A DNA stretch of 64,000 nt from Macrostomum hystrix (Eukaryota; Platyhelminthes; Macrostomidae): contig CATNEN010000038.1 in NCBI GenBank assembly GCA_950097015.1, positions 11,243,501-11,307,500 on the forward strand, read 5' to 3'. The notes below the pieces were generated by a model that was not told the origin of the DNA, searched no databases, and saw nothing but the letters and a program-made list of their open reading frames with translations. The position numbers and the translations under genes are program-made. This document shows, in pieces, positions 10,217 through 20,462 of the stretch (the stretch's first letter is position 1; each line of letters opens with the position of its first letter).

Positions 10217-13200
10217 ATGGACTTCAACGCTAGTCAAACGACTCCAAACAATGTTACTGCACCCGGATACAGCAATTGGTACGTTGCAATTCGAGCGGTC
10301 ATGATTCCTGTGTCGGTAGCCGGCCTGTTGCTAAGCAGCCTGTCTCTAACGCTGCTGATTCGCAAGTACCTGCGCAACCGCGAGGTGTTTGACGTTGGCC
10401 TCATCATCTTCCAGCTGGCTCACGTTAATTACTGCCTGGCCATTAGCGGCTACATTCCGTTGGACCTGGCGCTGATCCTGACCGAGCAGACACGACAGGC
10501 CGGCTCTGCGGCCAACATCCTGTTTGATGTGAGTTCGATTCTTGGCTGTACTCAACTGCACTAAGAAATTCGCCGACATTACATTTTAAAATAAATTATG
10601 ATAACAATGAACAGCATACGGCTGTTCAGTCCATGGACTGGGGTGACGCCACTCCCACCCTCAATTACCCCAGATGGTGCTGGCACCCATTTAACAGCTG
10701 GGTGAACCGAAGCACTCCATAGTTAAGCGTCTTGCTATAGGGGTGAGTGGCAGAATGGTTAACGGCTTCGCAAAGGTCCCTGAGCTCGATTCCGTGGCGA
10801 GGCCAAATTCATTAAAAGCTCAGCCGCGGAGAGAAGGCTTGGGGGCTTGTCGTGCAATTCATGCCCTTAGCATTGCTCAGAAACCTATTGATTGATTAAT
10901 TAATCTGTCAGGAAAAATTGACAGTTCGCTAAAGCCATTGTGTTAACGTATTGAATGAAACAAAATTGAAATTAAATTTGCACGAAGCATGACTGATAAA
11001 GTAAGAAACAATTTTTTTTTCATTGTCTTCTGTTAAACCGCGCAATCTACGAAAGAATTAAAATAAAAGAATTTTTTATTAATATCCGTTCTAACATAAA
11101 ATAAAGCTTCGCTTGCTAACAATGCACTAAAAACTGTTTGCTTTCGTCCCCATTTTAAATTTCCGAAGTAATTAGATCACAGATAATATATAACTAGATT
11201 GGTCACTCAGTTAATTTTCTCTCACACTACTCTTAGGACCAGCCATCAGTAGTAAAAATAGCCAAAAAATAAAATCAAGTTAGAAAATTTTGTAAAATAG
11301 TATTTTGATAGCAAGAAACTTGATATGCATGAGCACACTATTCATTTTATTTCTGACATCAATGTATATTGTAGTAATTGTAGTATTGTAGTAATTATTG
11401 TAGTATGTTCTAATGTTTTTATGCAAAACAGGAGCAAAATTAGCAGTACAGTTAAAAAAATACAATTATAGCAAGTTTACATAGCAAAGTTAACGAGACA
11501 ATTACATAACAAAATTACATTCAAAAGGCTACAAGTTCATATGACTCGGGCACTCGAGCTAGAAGTTCATATGACAAGTTCACATTAATTTATACATATA
11601 TATTGCATACATAAAAAACGTTATAAAACAATGCATGTCAGAAAATTGCCACGTTTCAGTCACAAAGAATGCAATTTTGTTAATTTTTTTGCCGCACTGT
11701 TCTTTGCTCTTTCGGCTCGCAAATTGCGCATTTGTTCTCTGCACCACTGTCGAAGGCGAAGGCAGGCGAATCCGGCATACAATTTTTGCTGCACAACAGA
11801 CTCGTGCAATTTGCACGCTTGCAGCTGAACAGCACTGTCATGAAAATGTGCAACAATTCTTGTTTTAATTTTCTCTTGCAGCAGCGTCTCTAAGGGAAGG
11901 CTTGAAAAAATCACCTCCATTTTTCGGAAAGCTTGCAGGACATTGTTTGAGGGGGTGATCAACCCTCTTGCTGCATGCTCAAAAGCTTTAAAGCCGATGT
12001 GCACTCCTGCAGGAGTGCTCGCCGTCAGTTTTGAGAGGCAATCAGCACAATTTAGGACATGGTTTTTGGCGAGAACAAAGCCAGCTACGTACTCCAGAGG
12101 CTCGTCCAGTTCAGCTCTCGGGTGAACTCGAAGCTTGGCTCTTGCTATAACTGAAGCCACTGATGAGCTGCAGCGATGGGTTGGGGGCTCCTGCACCTTG
12201 TCAGCAGAGGCACTTGCATTCACAGAAGCTAGGAGCTGGCTCACGTTTCCTTCGTCGATTGCAGCTGTGCACTCGTCATCCTGGCAGTTCCGGCCTTGTG
12301 CAGTTGATTGCACCAGTCCACTTGCGGCGATTGATCGAAGTGCGCTAAGAAATGGTGTGACTTCTGGCTTGTCGTTGAACCCGTTGTGTCCTCGAACAAG
12401 GCTGAAGAGGTTCTGTGTAAATGAAAGCAGCAAGTATAGCACAAAACAAATTTGTTTATTCGATTATGATTTTTGGATGATTTAAGTTATTCAGTTACAA
12501 ATACTACGAGCGTACAATCCGAGATGTTTCAATTTAATAAGAGACTTTTGCTTTTGATTTTTTTCGTAATTGACTTATTCGGATCTGTTTTTTGTCTATA
12601 TTCATATTTGTAAAATTTTAACATAAATTAATGCCGCTCTTCTAAAGGTTAGAAAACTGATAAAAATGCTCACCTCCACATGATCCTGAGTCAGTCTTCT
12701 CGTACAGACATAGTCAAAACCATCCTTAAGGATTAGTGATTCTGCCAGCTTGGAGATCGATGCGATTGAAGTCAGCCACCCGTCTTTGAATCTCATGGTC
12801 GTTTTTGCAGCACGGCCACTTAAGGGGTGAAAAATCCAGCTCTCGACAAACTTCTTAAACTGCTGTAGGCTTGCTAGTTGGTCGGAAAACTTGTCCTTTG
12901 CAATCGGCTGTTCATATTCCTTGCCGAATGCATGAACGGAGTTCAACATGTCGAATACCTTGTCAACCTGATCAGCAAACTCGGCTGTCTGTAGTGCTTC
13001 TTTGGGCATCTCGTGGTGATGGACGAGAGTTTTAATGCCACTGGCAACCGAGTGGCTTAAAACCTGAGCAGCCAACGAGACTTTCATCTTCTGGCCCATT
13101 TGCAAATTGAAATGGCTGTCATCTAACTTGTTTGCCAATCTCAGATGACGACTGCTGTCAATATTATAGAAGCGGACAATGTGTTGCCACTGGGCCACCT

Positions 13201-16200
13201 TGCAACCATTGAATTCGATATTGTTCTTGATGAGAGCGTTTCTCAAATTTTTTAGACAATGGGGTACATCAATGACAACATAAACTGCTTCCTTTGTAAT
13301 TGGATGGCATAGGAACGGTCTTTCTGTGCTTAACTGTTTTGATAAGTATGCCCACTGCGTTGTTTCCTGATCCGCAACAATAGCGACAACTCGAATTCCT
13401 GCATTATGACTGGCTGTCAGGCATTCATCAATAGCGTTTCTAAATCCTTCCTGGCCAAGGGATCTGTGAGCCGGATAATAAGCAATAGGTTGTCTCCAGT
13501 CTCGTCTAACACCTCGCAGTACACCAACTACAGCTTCATTTACAACTTGAGGAAGACACTTGCCACTGTCTGTGGTCTGCTTAGTTGCAGGATCGAAGCC
13601 AACAATCTCGTCGCGATGCTGGTCATATCGAATTGAGGAAGACAGGCGCTCATGCCATCAAAACAAAGTGTAGCAATGCGCTCATGATCAGGTGCTGTTG
13701 TCATTTTTTCAGAGAAGGAGCGCATAGTCATGCTGCATACACCTGTAGTGCTGAAGAACAGCCGAGTCCGCCTCTTGAGCAAAGATTCTGACGGAAGAGG
13801 TAAAGTCCAGTTGCTCCTTAGCAATCGATAAGCAGGTGGACTCTTGTGCCGCAGTTGTATCGCCGATGTTATGTCTCGGTTGGACCATCTCATGCCGCGA
13901 TTACGAACATGTTGATGTTGCTGCTTTATCTTGTTTCGCATTATTCGGCTGGCAATGCTGCTGTCTGATAGTGTCAGTGTCTGGGCTCGTGCTAGCTGAA
14001 GCCTCAGCTTATTTATCGTTGCTCGATGGTTGTATAGTTGCTTTCGCAGTTTTCTTAGTTGACTAGGGTTGGGGTGAAATCGCAGTCGCAGCGCTCCATC
14101 CTTGTTTATGCATGCAGCTGCCACATCAGGTGCCCGCTTCGAAGTATTTGGAGCAGCTGCAGTGTCCTCAGCATCCCACCTTGTTAGTACAGGCGGATAT
14201 AGTTCGTCAGCATCGGCATCAGTCCTTGTTACCTCCAGCTCGCTTTCAGGCTTTAACCGGGGCAGTACTAGCAACTTGTCTGGTACTGCATTCCATAGCA
14301 AGCGAGTAGATGCCTCATGACGCAATGCGGGGCAGCTGTAAGCCGAATCGTCGAAATGTGCACTGCAGACTTTCAACTCGCGCTGTCGAATCGCTGTAAG
14401 CTCTAAATCCAGCTCCAGAATTCCTTTCCATCGAGTAGCCACCGCGTCATCTGCTGGGAATCTGTGCATTCGCACAGGAGTTCTGGTATCGCCAGTGTAT
14501 GCGTGAGCTGTATTTGTGCAGGTGGCTGCACAGCACCTTTTTGAGCTGAATGTAAAATTATGCGTCGACATGGCCCAGGACAAAGGAAGGACAAGAAATT
14601 GGGCTTGGTCAAATACTCTTAAAACAATTAAGAGAAACGCTACGCTTATATTGAGATTGGTTCACAAGACGCATAGTGCGTACGGCAATGTTGAGGTTTC
14701 CTTCGCGATATTATTTTTTAAATGGATTTGAATTCGCGCGTCCACAGAGATGTTTAATATGACGTGGCAAGTGCCATAGAATGAAGCTGACGTGGCTGAA
14801 ATAGCCACTGATATTTAGTCACTGATATTTTTTTTGTTGTAATTTGCATTTACACTACCGTCCTAAGAGTAGTATCCATTTTGCACCCACAGCGAGATGG
14901 AGAGTGACCAATCTAGTTATATATTATCTGTGAATTAGATTAACCCAGCTGTAGAAAGGGTAACCGGAAACCCCACAGCCTCAGTTGATACCCCACAGCC
15001 TCACTGGAAACCCCACAGCCACACTGGAAAGCCCACAGCCTCAGTTGATACCCCACAGCCTCACTGGAAACCCCACAACCACACTGGAAAGCCCACAGCC
15101 TCACTGGAAACCCCACAGCCTCACTGGAAACCCCACAGCCACACTGGAAACCCCACAGCCACACTGGAAACCCCACAGCCTCACTGGAAACCCCACAGCA
15201 ACACTGGAAACCCCACAGCCTCACTGGAAACCCCACAGCCTCAGTTGATACCCCACAGCCTCACTGGAAACCCCACAGCCACACTGGAAACCCCACAGCC
15301 TCACTGGAAACCACACAGCCACACTGGAAACCCCACAGCCTCACTGGAAACCCCACAGCCTCACTGGAAACCCCACAGCCACACTGGAAACCCCACATCC
15401 TCACTGGACACCCCACAGCTTCACTGGATACCCCACAGCCTAACTGGAAACCACACAGCGACACTGGAAACCACACAGCCACACTGGATACCCCACAGCG
15501 ACACTGGATACCCCACATCCTCACTGGACACCCCACAGCCTCACTGTATACCCCACAGCCACACTGGAAACCACACAGCCTCACTGGAAACCCCACAGCC
15601 TCACTGGATACCCCACAGCGACACTGGAAACCACACAGCCTCACTGGATACCCCACAGCGACACTGGATACCCCACATCCTCACTGGATACCCCACAGCC
15701 TCACTGGATACCCCACAGCGACACTGGAAACCACACAGCCTCACTGGATACCCCACAGCGACACTGGATACCCCACATCCTCACTGGATACCCCACAGCC
15801 TCACTGGATACCCCACAGCGACACTGGAAACCACACAGCCTCACTGGATACCCCACAGCCACACTGGAAACCACACAGCCTCACTGGATACCCCACAGCC
15901 TCACTGGATACCCCACAGCCTCACTGGATACCCCACAGCCACACTGGAAACCACACAGCTTCACTGGATACCCCACATCCTCAGTGGAAACCCACAGTCT
16001 CAGGTTTGTAGGCTAGTGGTTAGAGCGTCGGACTCATGAACTGAAGGTCGGAGGTTCGATTCCTTACTCAAATGGAACAATACGTGTCCTTTAGCAAACA
16101 CATTGCTCTCCATTGCTTCAGTTTACCCAGCTGTTAAATGAGTACCAGCATTAGCTGTGGTAATTGAGGGTGGGTGTGGCGTCCCCCAGTCCATGGACTG

Positions 16201-17251
16201 AACAGCAGTACGCAGCCTTCAGATGCGCCACGTAATAACTGCGGCTGTGCTGTCGGCCACATTTTCCGATTATTCGAAAAAACAAACATCCGACCGCTTC
16301 CAGGTGAACTTCTGCTGGGTGTCATCTAGCTTGGCCGTGAAGAACATGTGGACCGCCTGCGTCAGCGTCTTCCGCTGCCTGGCTACCTTCCAGCCAATCA
16401 GATTCCGCCGCTGGCTGACACGCCGGTTCCAGCTGTGCAGCTTCTTCGTCCTGCTGCTGACCTCCGCGGCCATCGGAATCGGCACCTTCGTCGCTTGGCG
16501 ACTGGCCGCCCGCGACAGCGAGTGGTTCCTGGTTCGAGTCATGCTTCCGCTGCTGAGGGCTCCACAGACCTACCTGCCTGTGCCGCTGATCCTGCTGACC
16601 TCCTGCGTCACCGCAGCACTGCTGGTCATCGCCGGGAGGAACCGACCGAGCGAAGCCGCTGAAGTCACCGCCGCTCCGTTGGTCATCGCCAGGGGCAACC
16701 GGCCAGGCAAGGCGTCCCCTGCCAACAACGCCAGCGCTGACGGTGCCGCTTCTAGCAACTCGGCCAATGTTCCATCCAGCTGGGTAGCCGCTACCCGCAT
16801 CGTGCTGGTCCTGGCCGCCAGCTTCATCGTCTTCGAACTGCCCGGAGCTGTGTTTGTCACCTTCGAGCTCTACCGATTCTTCCCCGACTGGCTGGTGCCC
16901 GTCAATGACCTTCTGGTGACTGTGGACAGCGCCACCAGCTTCTTCGTCTTCTACATCTTTAGCACCAACTTCCGCCGGCACGTGAGCCAGATGCTCACGT
17001 GTTTTGCAAAACACAGGGCGCCGGCAGCGCCTGGCCAATGGGGGATCGGGGCCAGTGGCCTCAACGCCGTCGCTAATTTGGCGGCCTCGGAGCGGCGGCT
17101 TCGGTCGCAGGACGTCAACGCCGAAATTCAGCCGCAGCGGTGTCGTCTGCTGGAGTCCAGCCGCTCTTCAAGCGGCTCTCAGCTGGACGAACTGCAGCAG
17201 CAGCTGCTGCAGCTGCATTTTCAGAGGCTCGCACTGACCTACTCAAAGTAG
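10217..17251 (+). CDS. Rhodopsin-like GPCR B, two exons, intact
   Basis: Exon 1 is 10217-10528 (first ATG, donor GTGAGT). Exon 2 is 16304-17251 (acceptor TTCCAG), joining in phase 0 to a 419-residue protein. TM1 is about residues 22-45, TM2 57-80, TM3 with FRC at about 127-129, TM4 146-168, TM5 185-215, TM6 with FELPG 269-296 and TM7 305-330 with DSATSFFVFY in place of NPxxY. The N terminus has Asn-x-Ser/Thr sites and no signal peptide; the tail is Gln-rich. Loop 3 contains an internal near-duplication (LVIAGRNRP, then LVIARGNRP). It is the only uninterrupted copy with both exons on the plus strand. The 5.8-kb intron carries two SINEs, a P-type transposon, a satellite array and another SINE. 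An AATAAA lies at 17788. By family knowledge it is a class A GPCR at the plasma membrane; ligand and G protein are unknown. Confidence 0.85.
10620..10735 (-). repeat. SINE-A (reverse), shared with GPCR C intron
   Basis: Begins with the terminal palindrome at 10627-10640 and runs into the SINE-A body (CACCCTCAATTACCCCAG, AACAGCTGGGTGAACCGAAG). The same SINE in the same relative place follows exon 1 of GPCR C at about 19375, together with matching intron sequence, so it was present before B and C separated. Confidence 0.8.
10738..10885 (+). repeat. SINE-B head (truncated)
   Basis: tRNA-like head GTGGCAGAATGGTTAACGGC, then AGGTCCCTGAGCTCGATTCC and GAGAAGGCTTGGGGGCTTG, matching the 5' part of 42434-42775. 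The tail is missing. Confidence 0.75.
11178..11208 (+). repeat. P-element terminal inverted repeat (low-coordinate end)
   Basis: Identical to the reverse complement of 14902-14932 over all 31 bases. Preceded by target duplication AATTAGAT at 11170-11177. Confidence 0.97.
11660..14571 (-). pseudogene. P-element / THAP9-type transposase, one frameshift
   Basis: DNA-cutting transposase. Exon 1 is 14571-12674 and exon 2 is 12412-11660, with a 261-bp GT-AG intron. The N terminus is a C2CH THAP zinc finger (C13 or C14, C18, C69, H72, with MHRFP and CSAHF). A short basic coiled-coil-like stretch follows, then the RNase-H-like catalytic region with LCFDGMSA and VADQETT (first two acidic residues) and VPHCLKNLRNALI. 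DHVENLFSLVR spans the splice junction and probably carries the last catalytic Glu. Near 13645-13648 one base appears to be missing: upstream the frame ends in LCFDGMSAC, downstream YDQHRDEIVGF continues in another frame. Allowing for it, the gene is 884 codons, a normal length for the family. With TIRs this perfect, the break is either very recent or a sequencing error. Confidence 0.9.
14902..14932 (-). repeat. P-element terminal inverted repeat (high-coordinate end)
   Basis: Partner of 11178-11208. Followed by target duplication AATTAGAT at 14933-14940. Confidence 0.97.
14975..16000. repeat. Satellite, 20-bp unit, about 51 copies (orientation 2)
   Basis: Unit ACCCCACAGCCTCACTGGAA or ATACCCCACAGCCTCACTGG with CACACTGG and CGACACTGG variants. 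It is the reverse complement of the family at 8388-9336. It lies in the intron of GPCR B, 35 bp from the P-element target duplication. The open frames across it are a by-product of the composition. Confidence 0.95.
16009..16217 (+). repeat. SINE-A, full-length copy
   Basis: tRNA-like head GGCTAGTGGTTAGAGCGTCG (A box) with GAGGTTCGATTCC (B box) and a CAT triplet in the anticodon position. It is followed by an unrelated body (TACCCAGCTGTTAAATGAGT, TGGTAATTGAGGGTGGGTGT) and the terminal palindrome CAGTCCATGGACTG at 16187-16200. This copy is the best reference for the family in the window. It ends about 90 bp upstream of GPCR B exon 2. Confidence 0.85.
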
Positions 17252-17389
17252 TCACTGCTTTTTTATCGTTGTCCGGCTGTCCTGCTGAAGACTGCGGTTG
17301 AGGCAGACTCTAATGTGAGGTCTAGAAATCTACGTAGTCTACGTGAAGTATACGTAGCGTTGTAGTGCTGCCACTATTCGAGTGCCTCG

Positions 17390-17750
17390 CATAGAGCCAG
17401 TGCTAAGTTAGAAAGCACGTGATGGAATCACGTGGTTTCTAAAAATAGCAACTGACGTCAGTGGCGCGCAAAACGTACTTTCTGACTAATGACTGTGGCA
17501 CCAAGTTTAGTAGGCAGTTTACTTACTGCAATTCAAAGACTAAGAAAGAGACCTGCAACGAAACACGTGATGGCTGACGACAGACGACAGAGCAAACACA
17601 CGCCAGAGCCGGCGCTAGAGGTAGGCGAGCTGGGCAGTCACTCTGTGCCTTGCAGCAGGTACCTAAGCTACTTTAACAGGTGGGGCAACTGACAGCTAGT
17701 CAACACCATTCGGCCCCCAAGCAGTGGCTCACTACACTATTTTCAACATC
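17390..17750. repeat. Dispersed repeat C, copy 1
   Basis: Shares several blocks, in the same order, with 40955-41430: CCAGTGCTAA near the left end, a CACCAAG...GCAGTxxAC block, and GGGGCAACTGACAnCTAG followed by CCCxTAAGCAGTG at the right end. The copies are diverged and no coding capacity is seen. It lies between the convergent GPCRs B and C, in the probable 3' UTR of B. It could be a solo LTR or a non-autonomous DNA element. Confidence 0.5.
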
Positions 17751-17787
17751 ATTTAATCTAAGATTGTTTATTTAGTTTCCGACAGCA

Positions 17788-17793
17788 AATAAA
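17788..17793 (+). promoter_or_regulatory. Candidate poly(A) signal of GPCR B
   Basis: AATAAA 537 bp downstream of the GPCR B stop codon and before the convergent stop of GPCR C at 17990. Confidence 0.4.
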
Positions 17794-17989
17794 AAACAAA
17801 ACTGACATGTTTGTGATTTGAAACTAAAGCCGTGTGTCTCATCACAAGACGTCTAACGTGTTATTTATTTTACTGCTGGGTTCACAACAGGCCAGCTGCA
17901 TGCACACAGCATGCTGACAAAACAGCAAGTTGTTGTCAGTTACTTTCCCCATGCACTATAAGGGGCAGTCATTGCTGACGCTGACCCGC

Positions 17990-19804
17990 CTACTTCGGCT
18001 GTCGCATTGTAAAAATCTGTCGCGGACTAGTCGTTGGCTGCCGCGACGACTCAGCTGAGACTCGTGGTCCTAGAAGTCGCTTACGACTGCTGCCGCCGCC
18101 GCCGCTGCTGCTGCTGCTGATGCTGGCCCCGGTGCTGGTACTGCGAAATCTGCGCCTGTCGATAGTCGAGGAACGGGGGCTGACAGTGGCTTCCCGTTCC
18201 TGACGGCCGGGCGCGCCGGGCTCGTTGATGAGTTGGCAAACCAGGCGCCGGAAGTTGGTGCTGAAGATGTAGAAGACGAAGAAGCTGGTGGCGCTGTCCA
18301 CAGTCACCAGAAGGTCGTTGACGGGCACCAGCCAGTCGGGGAAGAATCGGTAGAGCTCGAATGTGACAAACACAGCTCCGGGCAGTTCGAAGACGATGAA
18401 GCTGGCGGCCAGGACCAGCACAATGCGGGTAGCGCTGCGCCAGCTGCGAGCTTCGGCTGCCACGACGGCTGCGGCGTTCGGATTCGCGTTGGCGGTGGCG
18501 ACGGCAGCGGCTTCGCTCGGTCGGTTCCTCCCGGCGATGACCAGCAGTGCTGCGGTGACGCAGGAGGTCAGCAGGATCAGCGGCACAGGCAGGTAGGTCT
18601 GTGGAGCCCTCAGCAGCGGAAGCATGACTCGAACCAGGAACCACTCGCTGTCGCGGGCGGCCAGTCGCCAAGCGACGAAGGTGCCGATTCCGATGGCCGC
18701 GGAGGTCAGCAGCAGGACGAAGAAGCTGCACAGCTGGAACCGGCGTGTCAGCCAGCGGCGGAATCTGATTGGCTGGAAGGTAGCCAGGCAGCGGAAGACG
18801 CTGACGCAGGCGGTCCACATGTTCTTCACGGCCAAGCTGGAGGACACCCAGCAGAAGTTCACCTGGAAGCGGTCATATGTTTGTTTTTCGGTGAAGTGGA
18901 TGCAGCTACTCTACTGATAGTAGAGTTGTTAGCATTTTCCTTTTTTAGAATAGGCTATCGACTTTGGACATTTTATCTGAGGATTTTAACATTGTGAATA
19001 CTTCCTTGTTTATCCGTTTTGATGCTCTTCAAACCTTACAGGTTGATAACTAAATTTTTCTCACATCAGTAATCCGGAGCAAAAGATGGATTATCTCTAA
19101 ACTGCTTGACTCGGACTGAAAAGTGTTTTTGCTAATGCTTGTCGAAACACCCTGAACTGATTATTAAAAGATATTTCGGTCTGGCTAGAAATTTAATTAG
19201 TCGTAAATCACAAGAAAAATCTGTGTTTTTTATATTCTTTGCTTTTAGCAATGCTTACATTTAGAGGCTTGCATCATCGGTAATCGAAGGTCGGTGGTTC
19301 GATTCCCGGCTTTACTGGTGCAATTGAGGGTTGAGGGTGGGAGTTTATAATTGAGGGTGGGAGTGGCGTCACCCCAGTCCATGGACTAAACAGCCGTATG
19401 CTGTTCATTGTTATCATAATTAATTTTGAAATGTAATGTCGGCGAATTTCTCAGTGCAGTTGAGTACAGCCAAGAATCGAACTCACATCAAACAGGATGT
19501 TGGCCGCAGAGCCGGCCTGTCGTGTCTGCTCGGTCAAGATCAGCGCCAGGTCCAACGGAATGTAGCCGCTAATGGCCAGGCAGTAATTAACGTGAGCCAG
19601 CTGGAAGATGATGAGGCCAACGTCAAACACCTCGCGGTTGCGCAGGTACTTGCGAATCAGCAGCGTTAGAGACAGGCTGCTTAGCAACAGGCCGGCTACC
19701 GACACAGGAATCGTGACCGCTCGAATTGCAACGTACCAATTGCTGTACGCATAGGCTGCCAAAGTTGAATTAGCCGACCCATGGGCAGTGGGCAGTGGCT
19801 CCAT
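17990..19804 (-). CDS. Rhodopsin-like GPCR C, two exons, intact
   Basis: Exon 1 is 19804-19487 (only in-frame ATG, donor GTGAGT). Exon 2 is 18862-17990 (acceptor TTCCAG), phase 0, giving 396 residues. TM1 to TM5 and TM6-TM7 are nearly identical to GPCR B: FRC after TM3, FELPG in TM6, DSATSFFVFY in TM7. Loop 3 is different, an Ala/Asn-rich stretch ending in AEARSWRSATRI. The C-terminal tail carries a Ser/Gly run (SISSSSSGGGG) absent from A and B. A TATA box and CCAAT box lie upstream. The intron (18863-19486) begins with about 100 bp homologous to the GPCR B intron, including the same SINE. B and C are therefore the younger pair. Class A receptor, ligand unknown. Confidence 0.85.
19262..19400 (+). 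repeat. SINE-A copy in GPCR C intron
   Basis: Decayed tRNA head with GGTGGTTCGATTCCCGG, a duplicated TTGAGGGTGGGAG body and the palindrome with one change (CAGTCCATGGACTA, 19375-19388). Its position relative to exon 1 matches the copy at 10620-10735. Confidence 0.8.
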
Positions 19805-19895
19805 TCCCTCGGTTTGGTTCTGAGTTTCTAAGAACGACGCCAAGGTGTGCTGAACGACTACCTCGTGGGAATTCCCCAGTTCTCCGCCACCCGGC

Positions 19896-19903
19896 CTTTT
19901 ATA
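19896..19903 (-). promoter_or_regulatory. TATA box of GPCR C
   Basis: On the minus strand TATAAAAG in the context GGCTATAAAAGGCCGG, 92 bp upstream of the ATG at 19804. A CCAAT box (ATTGG on plus, 19942-19946) lies about 40 bp further upstream. Spacing fits a TATA-driven start about 30 bp downstream of the TATA box. Confidence 0.6.
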
Positions 19904-20220
19904 GCCGTGGCTCTAGGCTTCTCCGAGAACAGGCCTTGGCCATTGGCGTGTGCTCACGACACTCCCATTGCCAATCCCCTTGCCACTTTCTTACGGGCTC
20001 AATCACGAAGCTTAATCTTTGCGTGGGCTGAATTCTAAGTAAGTTAATTAAACCTGGCAGACATGAACGGGTGTATCTCTGTGGACTAAGGCAGAGAGAC
20101 TGCGACTAAGAGTTGACGAAGTTTTACAGCGATTTATTTGTGGACTCACGAGTTAAATCGCAATCAGTGCCAAGGTGTAAAAGTGAGAGAGAAAGGCATG
20201 CACGCGGTTGATGTACATTA

Positions 20221-20265
20221 GACACCCAGGGAAGTGAACGCATATGTACATTGCCACACACTACA
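20221..20265 (-). repeat. LTR-terminal 45-bp repeat, 3' copy
   Basis: Identical over 45 bases to 23411-23455. On the minus strand it starts TGTAGTGTGTGGCAATGTAC, with the TG expected at an LTR start. Confidence 0.8.
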
Positions 20266-20462
20266 ATCCTCCCACGCAAAGAAGAAAAAAAGGGAAACTC
20301 GAAGGAAATAAAGATATTCAAAAAGAATAAAAACGCAGCAAGTGATTTGTGCAACTTAAGCAATATTAAGACAGTCCATGAGTTCAGCGCAGTCATTCAA
20401 TCAAAAGTTCAACCCGGCACATATCGATCAACCGGCAGCCGCCTCCGCACCGGGTAGCGCCT

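Larger units (their letters stand above)
11178..14932 (-). mobile_element. Complete P-superfamily DNA transposon (3,755 bp)
   Basis: Perfect 31-bp terminal inverted repeats at 11178-11208 and 14902-14932, both starting CACAGATAATATATAACTAG when read inward. They are flanked by a perfect 8-bp target-site duplication AATTAGAT (11170-11177 and 14933-14940). A second, internal inverted repeat, ACTACTCTTAGGAC, lies at 11226-11239 with its complement at 14860-14873, mirroring the subterminal repeats known in P elements. Inside is one THAP-domain transposase gene on the minus strand. Perfect ends and target duplication indicate a recent insertion. It sits in the intron of GPCR B in antisense orientation, next to the 20-bp satellite. 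Confidence 0.96.

Noticed and set aside
13836-14320. Plus-strand frames in the P element
   Set aside because: Antisense shadows of the THAP transposase exon.
14940-16039. Repeat protein-like frame (about 264 codons, Trp/His/Pro-rich)
   Set aside because: It is a translation of the 20-bp satellite, read through three frames in turn; the other array of the family is in the opposite sense.
16009-16080. tRNA-Met-like gene (CAT in anticodon position)
   Set aside because: The acceptor stem does not pair and the sequence continues into a SINE body found repeatedly elsewhere.
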